Shown: positions 7,355-16,650, counted from the first letter of the stretch. The stretch is 64,000 nt of DNA from Vibrio ostreae (GCF_019226825.1 NZ_CP076642.1:434001-498000), one strand, 5' to 3'. Translations and numbers: made by a program. The notes: a model not told the origin generated them from the letters alone.

Positions 7355-9913
7355 TTATTCCACTTCCACGATATCAATCTGCTGAATCTGCTGCTGGCGC
7401 TTGTCCGCCTTTACCGCTTTGGGGAATCGCTGCTCGCGCACCGAGACAAACTGCAGACGTTCATCACGTTGATCACTGTTAATGAAGTGATTGAAACGCT
7501 TTAGTTTCTCTGGTGATTCCAGTGTGGTTTTCCATTCGCACTGATATTTAGCGATGTTTTCGGCCATGGCCTGTTCCAGTTCAACGCAGATGCCCAGCTT
7601 GTCTTCAATCACCACCTGTTTGAGGTACTCCAGACCACCGTCGAGATTTTCCATCCATACTGAGGTGCGTTGCAGGCGATCGGCGGTACGAATGTAGAAC
7701 ATCAGAATGCGGTCGACGTACTGGATCAGAGTCTGATCGTCGAGGTCGGTCGCGAACAGGTCAGCGTGACGCGGGCGCATACCGCCATTACCGCACACAT
7801 ACAGGTTCCAGCCGTTCTCGGTTGCGATCACGCCGATGTCTTTCGATTGCGCTTCCGCACACTCACGGGTACAACCGGACACCGCAAACTTGAGTTTGTG
7901 TGGTGAGCGCAGACCTTTGTAACGGTTTTCAATATCTATTGCGAAGCCGACACTGTTACCGACACCATAGCGACACCAGGTGCTGCCGACACAGGATTTC
8001 ACCGTACGGACCGATTTACCGTAGGCATGACCGGTCTCAAATCCGGCCTCCACCAGCTGTTGCCAGATCTGCGGCAGATCGTTCAACTGAGCGCCGAACA
8101 GGTCGATACGCTGACCACCGGTGATCTTGGTATACAGGTCATACTGTTTAGCCACTTTACCCAGCACAATCAGTTTATCCGGAGTGATCTCTCCGCCGGC
8201 GATACGAGGAACCACCGAATAGGTGCCGTCTTTTTGCATGTTGCCGAGGTAGATATCGTTAGTGTCCTGCAGCTCCATATGCTGGTTTTCCAGAATGTAG
8301 TCATTCCAGAACGAGGCCAGAATCGAGCCCGCGGCCGGTTTACAAATTTCACAACCATGACCAGTGCCGTATTGGCTCAAAAGTTCATCAAAGGTCTTAA
8401 TCTGATTCACCCGCACCAGATCGCTCAGCTCCTGACGGGAATAAGCAAAGTGCTCACACAAGTCATTATTAACTTCGACCCCCAGGCTGAGCAGTTCGCT
8501 GTCCAGCACTTGTTTTGCCAGGGCTGAACAACCACCACAGCCGGTTGAAGCATTCGTGCTTTCTTTTAACCCGGCCATGGTGGTGCAGCCACTGGCCACC
8601 GCTTGTTTAATGTCGCCTTTGGTCACATCAAAGCACGAACAGATCACAGCGCTATCAGGCAGCGCATCAATTCCGGTTGCCGCCGTGTCATCCTCGACGG
8701 CATTGGGCAGAATCAGTACCGACGGGTTGGCAGGCAGCGGCATGTCGTTTTGTTTCAGTTGCAGTAAGGTTCCATAGGCCTCGGCATCGCCGACCAGCAC
8801 AGCGCCGACGATACGCTTGCCGTCGGCAGAGACGATCAAACGTTTATAAACCTGGTCAATTTCATCACTGTAGGTATAAGACTGCGCGCCTTCGGTGCGA
8901 CCATGCACTTCACCGATGCTGGCCACGTCCACACCGAGTAGTTTGAGTTTGGTGCTCATATCCGCACCGGTGAATGCCAGCTCAGAGTCTTTATCCAGAA
9001 TGTGTTTCGCGGCCACTTTCGCCATTTGATAGCCAGGCGCAACCAGACCAAAAATCTGGTTGTGCCACAGTGCACATTCACCAATCGCATACACATCTTT
9101 ATGGTTGGTCTGGCAGTAGCTGTTGATAACAATCCCGCCGCGTTCACCCAGCGTGATATCGGAGCTGCGCGCCAGTTCATCCTGCGGACGAATACCGGCA
9201 GAAAAGACAATCATGTCGGTTTCGAGATGACTGCCGTCAGCAAAGTTCATCCGGTAGCGAGCCTCTTCACCGGCCACGATCTCACTGGTCGCTTTTTCCG
9301 TGTGTACCAATACACCCATGGCTTCAATTTTGCGGCGCAGCAGCGCACCGCCCCCCTCTTCCAGCTGTACCGCCATCAGGCGCGGGGCAAACTCAACCAC
9401 ATGAGTTTCCAGACCGAGGTTTTTAATCGCGTTAGCCGCTTCCAACCCCAGCAAACCGCCGCCAATCACCACGCCGGTTTTGCTCTGCTTGCTCGACAGC
9501 TCAATCGCATCCAAATCTTCTAGTGTGCGGTAAACAAAGCAGTGTTCGTGATCATTGCCCGGGATCGGCGGCACAAACGGATACGAACCGGTCGCCAGCA
9601 CCAGTTTGTCGTACGCTTCAACGCGGCCGCTGGCGGTAACCACCTGCTTGTCCGCGGTATTGACCTGCACCACTTTCTCGTTGACCACGTATTTCACACC
9701 GTTGCTCTGGTAGTAAGCCTCATCGGTCAGCGCCAGATCCTGTGCCGTTTTACCGGTAAAGTAAGATGTCAATTGCACGCGGTCATACGCGAGACGAGAC
9801 TCTTCGGAAAAAGTAATGATCTCCACATCATCACGCTGGCTCTGGATCAAAGTGTCGATAAATTTGTGGCCGACCATGCCATTGCCTACCACCACGATTC
9901 TTTGCTTACTCAT
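7355..9913 (-). CDS. nirB: Nitrite reductase (NADH) large subunit NirB
   Basis: The 852-residue catalytic subunit reduces nitrite to ammonium with NADH in the cytoplasm. The N-terminus (RIVVVGNGMVGHKFI) is the FAD-binding motif and VVIGGGLLGLEAA the NAD-binding motif. A BFD-like [2Fe-2S] region follows (CSCFDV, then STGCGGCSA). The C-terminal third has the sirohaem/[4Fe-4S] ligands CVGSTWCRYG and SGCTRECAEAQ. The open frame runs 29 codons further upstream, but the ATG at 9913 has AGGGAAG before it and starts the FAD motif at the usual place. It lies 102 bp after cobA, whose product supplies the sirohaem precursor. Confidence 0.97.
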   Translation of the reverse strand: MSKQRIVVVGNGMVGHKFIDTLIQSQRDDVEIITFSEESRLAYDRVQLTSYFTGKTAQDLALTDEAYYQSNGVKYVVNEKVVQVNTADKQVVTASGRVEAYDKLVLATGSYPFVPPIPGNDHEHCFVYRTLEDLDAIELSSKQSKTGVVIGGGLLGLEAANAIKNLGLETHVVEFAPRLMAVQLEEGGGALLRRKIEAMGVLVHTEKATSEIVAGEEARYRMNFADGSHLETDMIVFSAGIRPQDELARSSDITLGERGGIVINSYCQTNHKDVYAIGECALWHNQIFGLVAPGYQMAKVAAKHILDKDSELAFTGADMSTKLKLLGVDVASIGEVHGRTEGAQSYTYSDEIDQVYKRLIVSADGKRIVGAVLVGDAEAYGTLLQLKQNDMPLPANPSVLILPNAVEDDTAATGIDALPDSAVICSCFDVTKGDIKQAVASGCTTMAGLKESTNASTGCGGCSALAKQVLDSELLSLGVEVNNDLCEHFAYSRQELSDLVRVNQIKTFDELLSQYGTGHGCEICKPAAGSILASFWNDYILENQHMELQDTNDIYLGNMQKDGTYSVVPRIAGGEITPDKLIVLGKVAKQYDLYTKITGGQRIDLFGAQLNDLPQIWQQLVEAGFETGHAYGKSVRTVKSCVGSTWCRYGVGNSVGFAIDIENRYKGLRSPHKLKFAVSGCTRECAEAQSKDIGVIATENGWNLYVCGNGGMRPRHADLFATDLDDQTLIQYVDRILMFYIRTADRLQRTSVWMENLDGGLEYLKQVVIEDKLGICVELEQAMAENIAKYQCEWKTTLESPEKLKRFNHFINSDQRDERLQFVSVREQRFPKAVKADKRQQQIQQIDIVEVE

Positions 9914-10015
9914 AGTAATCTTCCCTAATGTAAGTTTGTCTCTACGACTCATATTTGGTCTGTTGAGCCTGGTTTCCTGTCCTGCGCCAATTGCTGGCAC
10001 GCAGTAAAATCTGAA

Positions 10016-10849
10016 TTAAGCGGTTAATCTGAACGCTTGATGCTCGCTCGCCTGTGCGCGCTGAGAAAGTTGCTGTAACCATTCCATTTGGTTGGCAACA
10101 CTCACCACTTCGCCAATCACAATCAGTGCCGGAGACTGAATTTGATGCTGAGTCTTGATCTGACTAAGCTCGCTCAGAACACCGGTAAAGACTCGCTGCT
10201 GCGCGGTACAACCGTTCTCAATCATGGCCACCGGGGTATCGCTGCTCATGCCATGAGCCATCAGTTCCGCGCTGATGAGATCGGTTTTACTCAACCCCAT
10301 ATAAATCACTAACGTCTGATTAAGCTGCGCCAGCGCAGACCAGTTAACCGATAACTGTTTGTCAGCGTGAGCGGTAATAAAAGTGCAGCCCTGCGCCAGT
10401 CCGCGATGGGTAAGCGGAATGTTGGCATACGTCGTGCAGCCTGATGCGGCAGTAATGCCGGGAATCACGTCGACTTTAATGCCCTTTTTAGTCAGGTAGA
10501 GCATCTCCTCAGCACCGCGACCAAATACGAATCCGTCGCCACCTTTCACCCGCACAACATTCACGCCAGACTGAGCGTACTTAGCCAGAATCTGATTGAT
10601 TTCATCCTGAGTGGCACTGTGATGACCTTTAGCTTTACCGACATACAGCGTTTTCGCCTCAGCAGGAAACAGCGCGCGGATGTCTGCACTGACCAGATTA
10701 TCAAACACAATAAAGCGCGCATTCTGAATAGCTCGTAGCGCTTTGACCGTCAGCAGATCCGGATCACCCGGTCCCGCACCCACTAAGGTGACGATACCTG
10801 TAGCGTTAAGAGCTGTACTGCTGAGCATTGTTTTCATGTCTGACTTCAT
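10016..10849 (-). CDS. cobA: Uroporphyrinogen-III C-methyltransferase (SUMT)
   Basis: This enzyme adds two methyl groups to uroporphyrinogen III using S-adenosylmethionine, giving precorrin-2 for sirohaem. The 277-residue product has the tetrapyrrole methylase signatures VTLVGAGPGDPDLLTVKAL, the GGDGFVFGRGAEE loop and VIPGITAASG. It lacks the CysG dehydrogenase/chelatase domain, so oxidation and iron insertion must come from another gene. It is the first gene of the nir operon. A sigma-54-type promoter sits 45 bp upstream. The start at 10849 follows CAGGGAG. Confidence 0.95.
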   Translation of the reverse strand: MKSDMKTMLSSTALNATGIVTLVGAGPGDPDLLTVKALRAIQNARFIVFDNLVSADIRALFPAEAKTLYVGKAKGHHSATQDEINQILAKYAQSGVNVVRVKGGDGFVFGRGAEEMLYLTKKGIKVDVIPGITAASGCTTYANIPLTHRGLAQGCTFITAHADKQLSVNWSALAQLNQTLVIYMGLSKTDLISAELMAHGMSSDTPVAMIENGCTAQQRVFTGVLSELSQIKTQHQIQSPALIVIGEVVSVANQMEWLQQLSQRAQASEHQAFRLTA

Positions 10850-10893
10850 GGTTGGCTCCCTGCACTGAAAATGATTTTTGCTAAATCCAACAA

Positions 10894-10910
10894 CGCAATT
10901 TGAATGCCAA
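10894..10910 (-). promoter_or_regulatory. Sigma-54-type promoter for cobA-nirBD operon
   Basis: The minus strand reads TTGGCAT-TCAAA-TTGCG, with invariant GG and GC separated by exactly 10 bp. It predicts a start near 10883 and a leader of about 34 nt before cobA. Such promoters need an enhancer-binding activator, most likely NtrC for a nitrogen-assimilation operon; that is inference. Confidence 0.72.
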
Positions 10911-11042
10911 ACTTTAAAAATTTGCAGGAGATATTTAATTTTCTATTTATTTTTCATATACATAAATTAAATAATCAATCAGAAACGCTAGCTAAAAACA
11001 CGGCGCAAAAAAAGTAAACACTGTTATTTTATGAGCACTCAC

Positions 11043-11068
11043 GGTGCATTTAATTCTTGAGTGGTGCA
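11043..11068. promoter_or_regulatory. Two GGTGCA half-sites, possible NtrC-like enhancer
   Basis: GGTGCA occurs at 11043-11048 and 11063-11068, 20 bp apart (about two helical turns), between the two sigma-54-type promoters. GGTGCA is the half-site of NtrC operators, but neither copy has a good TGCACC partner at the normal spacing. Confidence 0.3.
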
Positions 11069-11108
11069 ATACCTATACCTCCAAAGAGTAATACCTTAAA
11101 AACACACC

Positions 11109-11124
11109 TACCACTTTAGTGGTA
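11109..11124. promoter_or_regulatory. NarL/NarP-type 7-2-7 operator
   Basis: TACCACT-TT-AGTGGTA is a perfect inverted repeat of two heptamers fitting TACYNMT with a 2-bp spacer, the known 7-2-7 layout for NarL/NarP. It is centred about 98 bp upstream of the predicted nasA start and about 234 bp from the nir start. A NarP homologue is encoded in this window. Confidence 0.7.
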
Positions 11125-11186
11125 TAACAATATTTAAATTGCTGTTTTTATTGATTTTAATTTAATTTACTCCAACTTTTCACATT

Positions 11187-11203
11187 CTGGTTTATTTATT
11201 GCA
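11187..11203 (+). promoter_or_regulatory. Sigma-54-type promoter for nasA
   Basis: CTGG-N8-TTGCA on the plus strand keeps 10 bp between GG (11189-11190) and GC (11201-11202). The -12 element TTGCA is perfect; the -24 element is TGGTTT instead of TGGCAC. It predicts a start near 11214 and a leader of about 34 nt, mirroring the cobA side. Confidence 0.62.
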
Positions 11204-11247
11204 CCTAACACAAATAAAGGAAATAAATCAGAATAGGGAGCATCTGC

Positions 11248-13737
11248 ATGTCACGTGAGAATGATGGATGGATTAAGACAACGTGTGCGTATTGTGGTGT
11301 GGGCTGTGGTGTCGAAGCAAGGCCCAAGCTCAGCGGTGAATTGGAGATCAGAGGTGATAAAAGTCACCCGTCCAATTACGGTAAGTTGTGTACGAAAGGA
11401 ATCGCCCTGGGCGATACGATTATTACTGACGGACGTCTGCTCACGCCGACTCTTAATCCCAATGACCAGCCACAAGCCCTCGACTGGAGCAGCGCAACGA
11501 CATTAATCGCCGATAAATTCAGTCAGGCCATTCGCGACTATGGATCGGACTCTGTCGCTTTTTATGTCTCCGGTCAGTTGCTGACCGAAGATTATTACGT
11601 CGCCAACAAACTGATGAAGGGATTTATTGGCAGCGCTAACATCGACAGTAACTCGCGCCTCTGTATGGCCTCTTCCGTGGTTGGCCATAAACGTGCGTTC
11701 GGCTCAGATACCGTACCCGTCTGTTATGAAGATCTTGAACTGGCCGACATGGTGGTCTTGGTCGGATCAAATCTGGCCTGGTGTCACCCGGTGCTGTTCC
11801 AGCGCTTACGTGCTGCCAAGCAGGTCAACCCCGAACTTAACGTCGTCGTGATCGATCCGCGTAAAACGGAAAGCTGTGACATTGCCGATCAGCATCTGGG
11901 ATTACATTCCGGTTCGGACGTGGCGCTGTTTAATGGCTTGCTGACTTATCTCGACCAGCACCAGCATCTCGATCACACTTATATCAAGGCGCATACCCAA
12001 GGTTTTGAGCAAGCGCTGCAAGCGGCCCGTGCACAAGCGGATATCGCAGAGATTACCGGGCTTTCGCATCAGCAACTCGACGAGTTCTATCACGCTTTTG
12101 CAACTCAGCAAAAAGTAGTCACCCTCTATTCTCAGGGCGTCAATCAGTCGAGTATCGGCTCAGACAAAGTCAACAGCATCATTAACTGTCATCTGGCGAG
12201 TGGTAAGATCGGCTACCCGGGCTGCGGTCCTTTTTCCGTGACCGGACAACCCAATGCCATGGGCGGGCGTGAAGTCGGGGCACTGGCCAATACCCTGGCC
12301 TCTCACATGGAGTTTGATAACCCGCAGCACCATCAGTTAATCAGCGATTTCTGGCACACCGACAATCTGGCAACTCAGCCCGGCCTCAAAGCGGTGGAGC
12401 TGTTTGATGCAATGGCTGAGGGCAAAATTAAAGCGGTGTGGATTATGGCGACCAACCCAATGGTCAGCCTGCCGGACAGCGATAAGATCCGTAAGGCAAT
12501 GCAAACCTGCCCGTTTGTGGTGGTGTCTGATTGTATCGCCGATACTGAAACCACACGCATGGCGGATTTAGTTGTGCCGGCTCAGGGCTGGAGCGAAAAA
12601 TCCGGTACGGTGACCAATTCAGAGCGCCGGATCTCACGCCAGCGCCGTGTTATGCCAAGCCCCGGCATGGCTAAGCCGGATTGGTGGATCATCAGCCAGG
12701 TCGCAAGCAAAATGGGCTACGCGCAGCATTTCAATTACCGTCACGAGGGCGAAGTGTTTGCCGAGTACGCCAGGTTATCTACGCTGGGCAATCTCAGCGG
12801 TGAACGTGATTTCACTCTGATTGGCCTGACTCAGCTTGATGACCAGGGCTACAGCCGCCTGACGCCACAGCAATGGCCGGTGGTTAAACTGCAAACCGAG
12901 ATAGTCAACCAGCGTCTGCTGACCAAGGGCCGCTTCTATACCCCTGATGGTAAAGCCAACTTTATCGCCACCCATCACAAAGCGCCGCATGACGGGACCA
13001 GCAACCGATTTCCGTTATTGCTCAACAGCGGCAGAACCCGCGATCACTGGCACACCATGTCACGAACCGGTTTATCGGCTCGTCTCGGCGAATACCGCAC
13101 GCAGCCTTACGTGCAAATCCATCCGAACACAGCAGCTTACTATGGCATTACCTCCAATCAACTGGTCAAGATTCATAACACGCAAGGGCAATCTCTGGCG
13201 CGGGCAGAAATTTGTGCACAAGTGCTTCCCGGCCAGTTGTTCATGCCAATTCACTGGAATAATGCCACAGCGAAACAGAGTAAGCCGTGCGCACTGATCG
13301 CGCCTTTTACCGATAAGCTTTCCGGCCAGCCGGAATTTAAACATACCGCAGTCAGCATCGCTCCATACGCGTTACAAAGCGCAGCACGTTTTGTTACGCG
13401 CACTATGGTCACGTTAGATGGGGTCGAATACTGGGCCAGGCAGAAAATCGAACACGGTTATCTGTACCACATAGAATCGTCTTTACCCGCACATCAGTTG
13501 GCGAATCTATTGAAGCAACAGCTACACTCCGGCTACGACCAATTACTGAGTGTTGACAGTGGTTCAGCAGGCTCACAGCAGCGCTGGGTGACCGTCTGTG
13601 GCGAGCAAGTGTTGCAGGCTCTGCATGTATGGGCGCAATCATTACCGGCTCCCGTCGATGACCTGAGCGAACTGCTCAAATCTCCGTTCAGCGATGAACT
13701 GGCCGGTGCACTGTTAGCCCTGCCTACCGTTGCCTGA
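11248..13737 (+). CDS. nasA: Assimilatory nitrate reductase catalytic subunit NasA
   Basis: A cytoplasmic molybdopterin-guanine-dinucleotide enzyme that reduces nitrate to nitrite for growth. The 829-residue product opens with the [4Fe-4S] ligands CAYCGVGC (residues 13-20) and GKLCTKG (cysteine near 48). Molybdopterin-oxidoreductase motifs follow, including SRLCMASSVVGHKRAFG, KIGYPGCGPFSVTGQPNAMGGREVG and the C-terminal NSGRTRDHWHTMSRTG. No clear extra C-terminal [2Fe-2S] domain remains, so it must receive electrons from a separate NAD(P)H or ferredoxin partner not seen here. The start follows AGGGAGC. It is transcribed divergently from the nir operon. Confidence 0.95.
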   Translation: MSRENDGWIKTTCAYCGVGCGVEARPKLSGELEIRGDKSHPSNYGKLCTKGIALGDTIITDGRLLTPTLNPNDQPQALDWSSATTLIADKFSQAIRDYGSDSVAFYVSGQLLTEDYYVANKLMKGFIGSANIDSNSRLCMASSVVGHKRAFGSDTVPVCYEDLELADMVVLVGSNLAWCHPVLFQRLRAAKQVNPELNVVVIDPRKTESCDIADQHLGLHSGSDVALFNGLLTYLDQHQHLDHTYIKAHTQGFEQALQAARAQADIAEITGLSHQQLDEFYHAFATQQKVVTLYSQGVNQSSIGSDKVNSIINCHLASGKIGYPGCGPFSVTGQPNAMGGREVGALANTLASHMEFDNPQHHQLISDFWHTDNLATQPGLKAVELFDAMAEGKIKAVWIMATNPMVSLPDSDKIRKAMQTCPFVVVSDCIADTETTRMADLVVPAQGWSEKSGTVTNSERRISRQRRVMPSPGMAKPDWWIISQVASKMGYAQHFNYRHEGEVFAEYARLSTLGNLSGERDFTLIGLTQLDDQGYSRLTPQQWPVVKLQTEIVNQRLLTKGRFYTPDGKANFIATHHKAPHDGTSNRFPLLLNSGRTRDHWHTMSRTGLSARLGEYRTQPYVQIHPNTAAYYGITSNQLVKIHNTQGQSLARAEICAQVLPGQLFMPIHWNNATAKQSKPCALIAPFTDKLSGQPEFKHTAVSIAPYALQSAARFVTRTMVTLDGVEYWARQKIEHGYLYHIESSLPAHQLANLLKQQLHSGYDQLLSVDSGSAGSQQRWVTVCGEQVLQALHVWAQSLPAPVDDLSELLKSPFSDELAGALLALPTVA

Positions 13738-13775
13738 GCGCAGCCATCTAACCTCCATATCTTCCTTTACTCATC

Positions 13776-13809
13776 AATAATCCGGCTCAGTCTGTTTAGC
13801 CGGGTTATT
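13776..13809. terminator. Rho-independent terminator after nasA
   Basis: AATAATCCGGCT pairs with AGCCGGGTTATT (12 bp, one G-U pair) around a 10-nt loop; the A/T ends supply the T tract. Confidence 0.75.
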
Positions 13810-13927
13810 GCCTGATCGAGACTAATCTCGCCCTCTTCTCAAACGCTCACCTTATATTCAAACAAATTAACAGAACATCGTTTTATAAAAATGGTATCCT
13901 ATCGCTCCGATTGTCCTTAGACCAACT

Positions 13928-14038
13928 ATGGCTAGCGTTCACAGACTAACCGAGGGCAAAGAACATTTCGTAAAGCGCGGCAACGGTCAGCGCACCACTT
14001 ATCATAAAATTGATACTGTCATTGAGATTACCAAATAG
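13928..14038 (+). CDS. Possible 36-residue small protein
   Basis: An ATG at 13928 opens a 36-codon frame ending in TAG at 14036-14038. The peptide starts MASVHRLTEGKEHFVK and ends DTVIEITK; it is charged and soluble. A TTTATAAAA stretch about 45 bp upstream could be part of a promoter. There is no convincing ribosome site. I do not recognise it, and it may be chance within the 336-bp gap between nasA and the lipoprotein gene. Confidence 0.33.
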   Translation: MASVHRLTEGKEHFVKRGNGQRTTYHKIDTVIEITK

Positions 14039-14073
14039 TTTTCACCCTAGATTTCCACATTAAAGAGGTTCCC

Positions 14074-15243
14074 TTGCAACGTCACTCCTTCTTAGCATGC
14101 ACGCTGCTTGTTTTCTTAACCGCCTGTTCCGAAGACACGACTACTGCGGCAGAATCCGCACAGACTGCCGACAGCACATCCCTCCCGACTGCACGAGAAA
14201 CCTGCGCTACGCTGGGCATTAGCTTTCAGCCGTTGAACTTGCCAGACAGTTCCAGTCTGATTTTAGTCACTAATTATGCGGATCTGCTGACGGCAATTAG
14301 TGCCGGCTATCGCTACATCAAGATCCCTGCCGGAGTCACCATAGAGCTTCCGAACCAATCCGGGGCTTTGTCACTTGGCCTCGGCCAGACGCTGTTCGGT
14401 GAACGCGGCCAGGTCGACAATCCGGGTAAGCTGGTGGTTTTGCCGCTCGAAACAGATTCAGATGACAAGTACCCGGTGATCACTCTGGCCAGTCACAGCC
14501 GAATATCCGGTCTGATCATTGAAGGTCCAGTGCAAGTCAGCAACAGTGATAAGCAGACTATCGGGATGCAGGCTGAGTCGTATTCGACCGATGTGATGGT
14601 TGATAACAACGAAATATACGGCTGGCCCTGGGCAGGCGTGTCGCTGAAACAAAGTCATCAGGCTTTTATTAACAACAACTATATTCATCACAATATCAAA
14701 AGTGAACTTGGCTACGGTGTGGTGGTGCAGAACGGTGATACCAGCGCCACTATCCAGTGCAACATTTTCTCCGCCAACCGTCACGCCATTGCAGGTTCAG
14801 GCAAGCTTGGTGAAGGTTACCTGGCTCAGTATAATCTGGTGATGCAGGATGGCGGCCGCGGTGCCTATCATCAGTTCGATATGCACCAAGGCAGCGAAGG
14901 ATACGGCGGCAGCTATGTGCATGTGATGCATAACTGGTTCAACTATGGCGACTATGGCACCTCAAATCGCTCCTCGGTGGGTATTCGCGGGATACCGGAG
15001 CAAGGGCCGGCAACGGTAGAAAAGAATATTTTTAAATCGCAGTATCATCTCACCGCTACAACTACAACAGTAACCGGCGTCAGCGGTTCAATCCCATCAG
15101 AGCAAGATCAGGTAGCCAATAACACTTTTGGTGCGGTATTTAATTTTTCACGCATTGATGATCAAAGCTGCGAAATGCAGGCCGCGGATGAGAATATAGC
15201 CGTGAGCTGTGCGGCTGTGGGCCTGGGAGAAGAGGTATTTTAG
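14074..15243 (+). CDS. Right-handed beta-helix lipoprotein
   Basis: A 389-residue predicted outer-surface or periplasmic lipoprotein. A short signal peptide ends in the lipobox LTAC (cysteine at about residue 18). A serine/threonine-rich linker follows, then repeated short strands with N-ladders such as VMVDNNEIYGW, AFINNNYIHHNI and IQCNIFSANRHAIAGSG that resemble the pectate-lyase-type right-handed parallel beta-helix. Substrate and enzymatic activity cannot be assigned. The start is a TTG at 14074 preceded by AAAGAGG; no better start precedes the signal peptide. It stands alone, between nasA and a convergent S4-protein gene. Confidence 0.75.
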   Translation: MQRHSFLACTLLVFLTACSEDTTTAAESAQTADSTSLPTARETCATLGISFQPLNLPDSSSLILVTNYADLLTAISAGYRYIKIPAGVTIELPNQSGALSLGLGQTLFGERGQVDNPGKLVVLPLETDSDDKYPVITLASHSRISGLIIEGPVQVSNSDKQTIGMQAESYSTDVMVDNNEIYGWPWAGVSLKQSHQAFINNNYIHHNIKSELGYGVVVQNGDTSATIQCNIFSANRHAIAGSGKLGEGYLAQYNLVMQDGGRGAYHQFDMHQGSEGYGGSYVHVMHNWFNYGDYGTSNRSSVGIRGIPEQGPATVEKNIFKSQYHLTATTTTVTGVSGSIPSEQDQVANNTFGAVFNFSRIDDQSCEMQAADENIAVSCAAVGLGEEVF

Positions 15244-15279
15244 CGTCAGTACCTTTGGCACAGTCCTCAATCATGAGAT

Positions 15280-15303
15280 AAAAAGGAGCCTTATCGGCTC
15301 CCC
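15280..15303 (-). terminator. Terminator after the S4-domain gene
   Basis: On the minus strand GGAGCC-GATAA-GGCTCC is followed by TTTTTATC, a standard intrinsic terminator. Confidence 0.75.
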
Positions 15304-15334
15304 TTGATCAACAGATTTCCCGTTATACCGGCTA

Positions 15335-15910
15335 TCAGAAGAAACGAATCGCGTTGCGTCCGCCCTCTGATTGGGCTGGGGTGCTATCGGCGTTATTATC
15401 GACAGCCGCTTTATCTGGCGTAGCCTTTGCTTTGTTTGGCTTGGCAGACTGAGAGAGAGGGTGAGCTTTGTTCTGGCCTTTTTTACCAGCCTGAGCACCC
15501 TTTTTACTGGCTGCTTTGTTTTTGTCTGCCGACTTTTTCTTATCAGCAGATGGCTGGCTGTTATTGCCTTTCTTCTTCGCAGCCGGTGCCGCTTTCTTCT
15601 CTGCCTGTTTCACAGGTTTTGGCTCGGCTTCGGTAACGGGTGCATCACAGATCACTAGGTAATATTCCTGATCAAACTCCACCAGGTCGCCATCGTACAG
15701 CTTGCGGCGCTTACGGGTTTCGATTTCACCGTTGACCGCCACATAACCTTCAGCGATCGCGTATTTCGCTTCACCACCGCCACTGACGACGTTGGCAATC
15801 TTCAATACTTTATAGAGTTCAATAGGTTGTTCATCGACTTCGACACCAATTGCCTCGATTTCGACTTCTTCTTCATCCCACTGAGCTGCTTCAAATTCAT
15901 TCATGATCAT
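15335..15910 (-). CDS. S4-domain RNA-binding protein (YbcJ-like) with Lys/Ala-rich tail
   Basis: A 191-residue protein. Residues ~30-90 form an S4 domain of the YbcJ type (IELYKVLKIANVVSGGGEAKYAI, AVNGEIETRKRRKL), a small fold that binds structured RNA, often ribosomal. The second half is a low-complexity tail of lysine, alanine, glutamine and serine (KKKGNNSQP, KKSADKNKAASKK), basic and probably disordered, which would strengthen RNA binding. It ends in an acidic-to-neutral stretch and RNAIRFF. Two in-frame ATGs (15910 and 15904) are both compatible with the GTAGAGACA upstream. It is monocistronic. Confidence 0.83.
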   Translation of the reverse strand: MIMNEFEAAQWDEEEVEIEAIGVEVDEQPIELYKVLKIANVVSGGGEAKYAIAEGYVAVNGEIETRKRRKLYDGDLVEFDQEYYLVICDAPVTEAEPKPVKQAEKKAAPAAKKKGNNSQPSADKKKSADKNKAASKKGAQAGKKGQNKAHPLSQSAKPNKAKATPDKAAVDNNADSTPAQSEGGRNAIRFF

Positions 15911-16038
15911 TGTCTCTACAACATTTAGCGCTAGTGTACCGAAGCCACCCGCATTAATAAATCAAATCCTGCAGACTCACTGATTAACGGATAAGAAGCG
16001 TACTCTATACCAACCACATCCCTGAGATATCCTTGCGT

Positions 16039-16650
16039 TTACTGAAATGACGGACGCTGAGCGATGACTTGCTGCCAGCGGGCAATATTGGCGAACTGAC
16101 CAGTCACATCGATTTCCAGTGCTTTTTGCGCAAAACCCACAAAAATAAACGCGGTGATATCAACGATGGTAAACGCAGAACCGGCAACATAGTCACTTTG
16201 CGCCAGACGAGCATCCAGCTGGGGCAGAAATTCAGCTACGCGTGATTTGCTCTCTTCACCCCAGGCAGCGACACAGGTTTCACGATCCTGATAAATCCCG
16301 CTCAGGTTACGAAATGCCTGAAATCCGGCATACAGGCCCTGAAATTCGACCACGCGATGCCACATTTCGACCTGCGCTTTGCTCAGCGCATCATGGCCAA
16401 ACAGATTTTTGTCGTTAGCTATCGTTTCATCAAAATAACGGCAGATCGCGACACTTTCACATAAAGTTGTCCCATCATCCAGTTCCAGCATCGGCACCTT
16501 ACCGTTGACACTCTTATGCTTGAAGGTGTCAGTCAGGTTATCGCCTTCACGCACATTAAGCGCAACACGCTCGACATCGACTCCCAACTCTTTGAGAAAA
16601 ATGCTGACCCGGCGGCAGCTTGGCGTCATGGCGGTTTCGTATAACTTCAT
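16039..16650 (-). CDS. Glutathione S-transferase family protein
   Basis: A 203-residue cytosolic GST. The N-terminal thioredoxin-like half has MTPSCRRVSIFLKELG and the glutathione-binding KVPMLELDDGTTLCESVAI; the C-terminal half is all-helical with FTIVDITAFIFVGFA, the N-capping motif region. Such enzymes conjugate or reduce electrophilic compounds using glutathione; the substrate is unknown. It is transcribed divergently from a TetR-family gene, with operator-like palindromes between them, so the TetR protein probably represses it. The start follows AAAGGGATG. Confidence 0.88.
   Translation of the reverse strand: MKLYETAMTPSCRRVSIFLKELGVDVERVALNVREGDNLTDTFKHKSVNGKVPMLELDDGTTLCESVAICRYFDETIANDKNLFGHDALSKAQVEMWHRVVEFQGLYAGFQAFRNLSGIYQDRETCVAAWGEESKSRVAEFLPQLDARLAQSDYVAGSAFTIVDITAFIFVGFAQKALEIDVTGQFANIARWQQVIAQRPSFQ

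Noticed and set aside
11076..11091. Second NarL-type 7-2-7 site (TACCTCC-N-AAGAGTA)
   Set aside because: Spacing is one base short and the second heptamer deviates from consensus.
14458..14784. 108-residue antisense open frame inside the beta-helix lipoprotein gene
   Set aside because: It is a shadow of a clear lipoprotein gene with signal peptide and lipobox.
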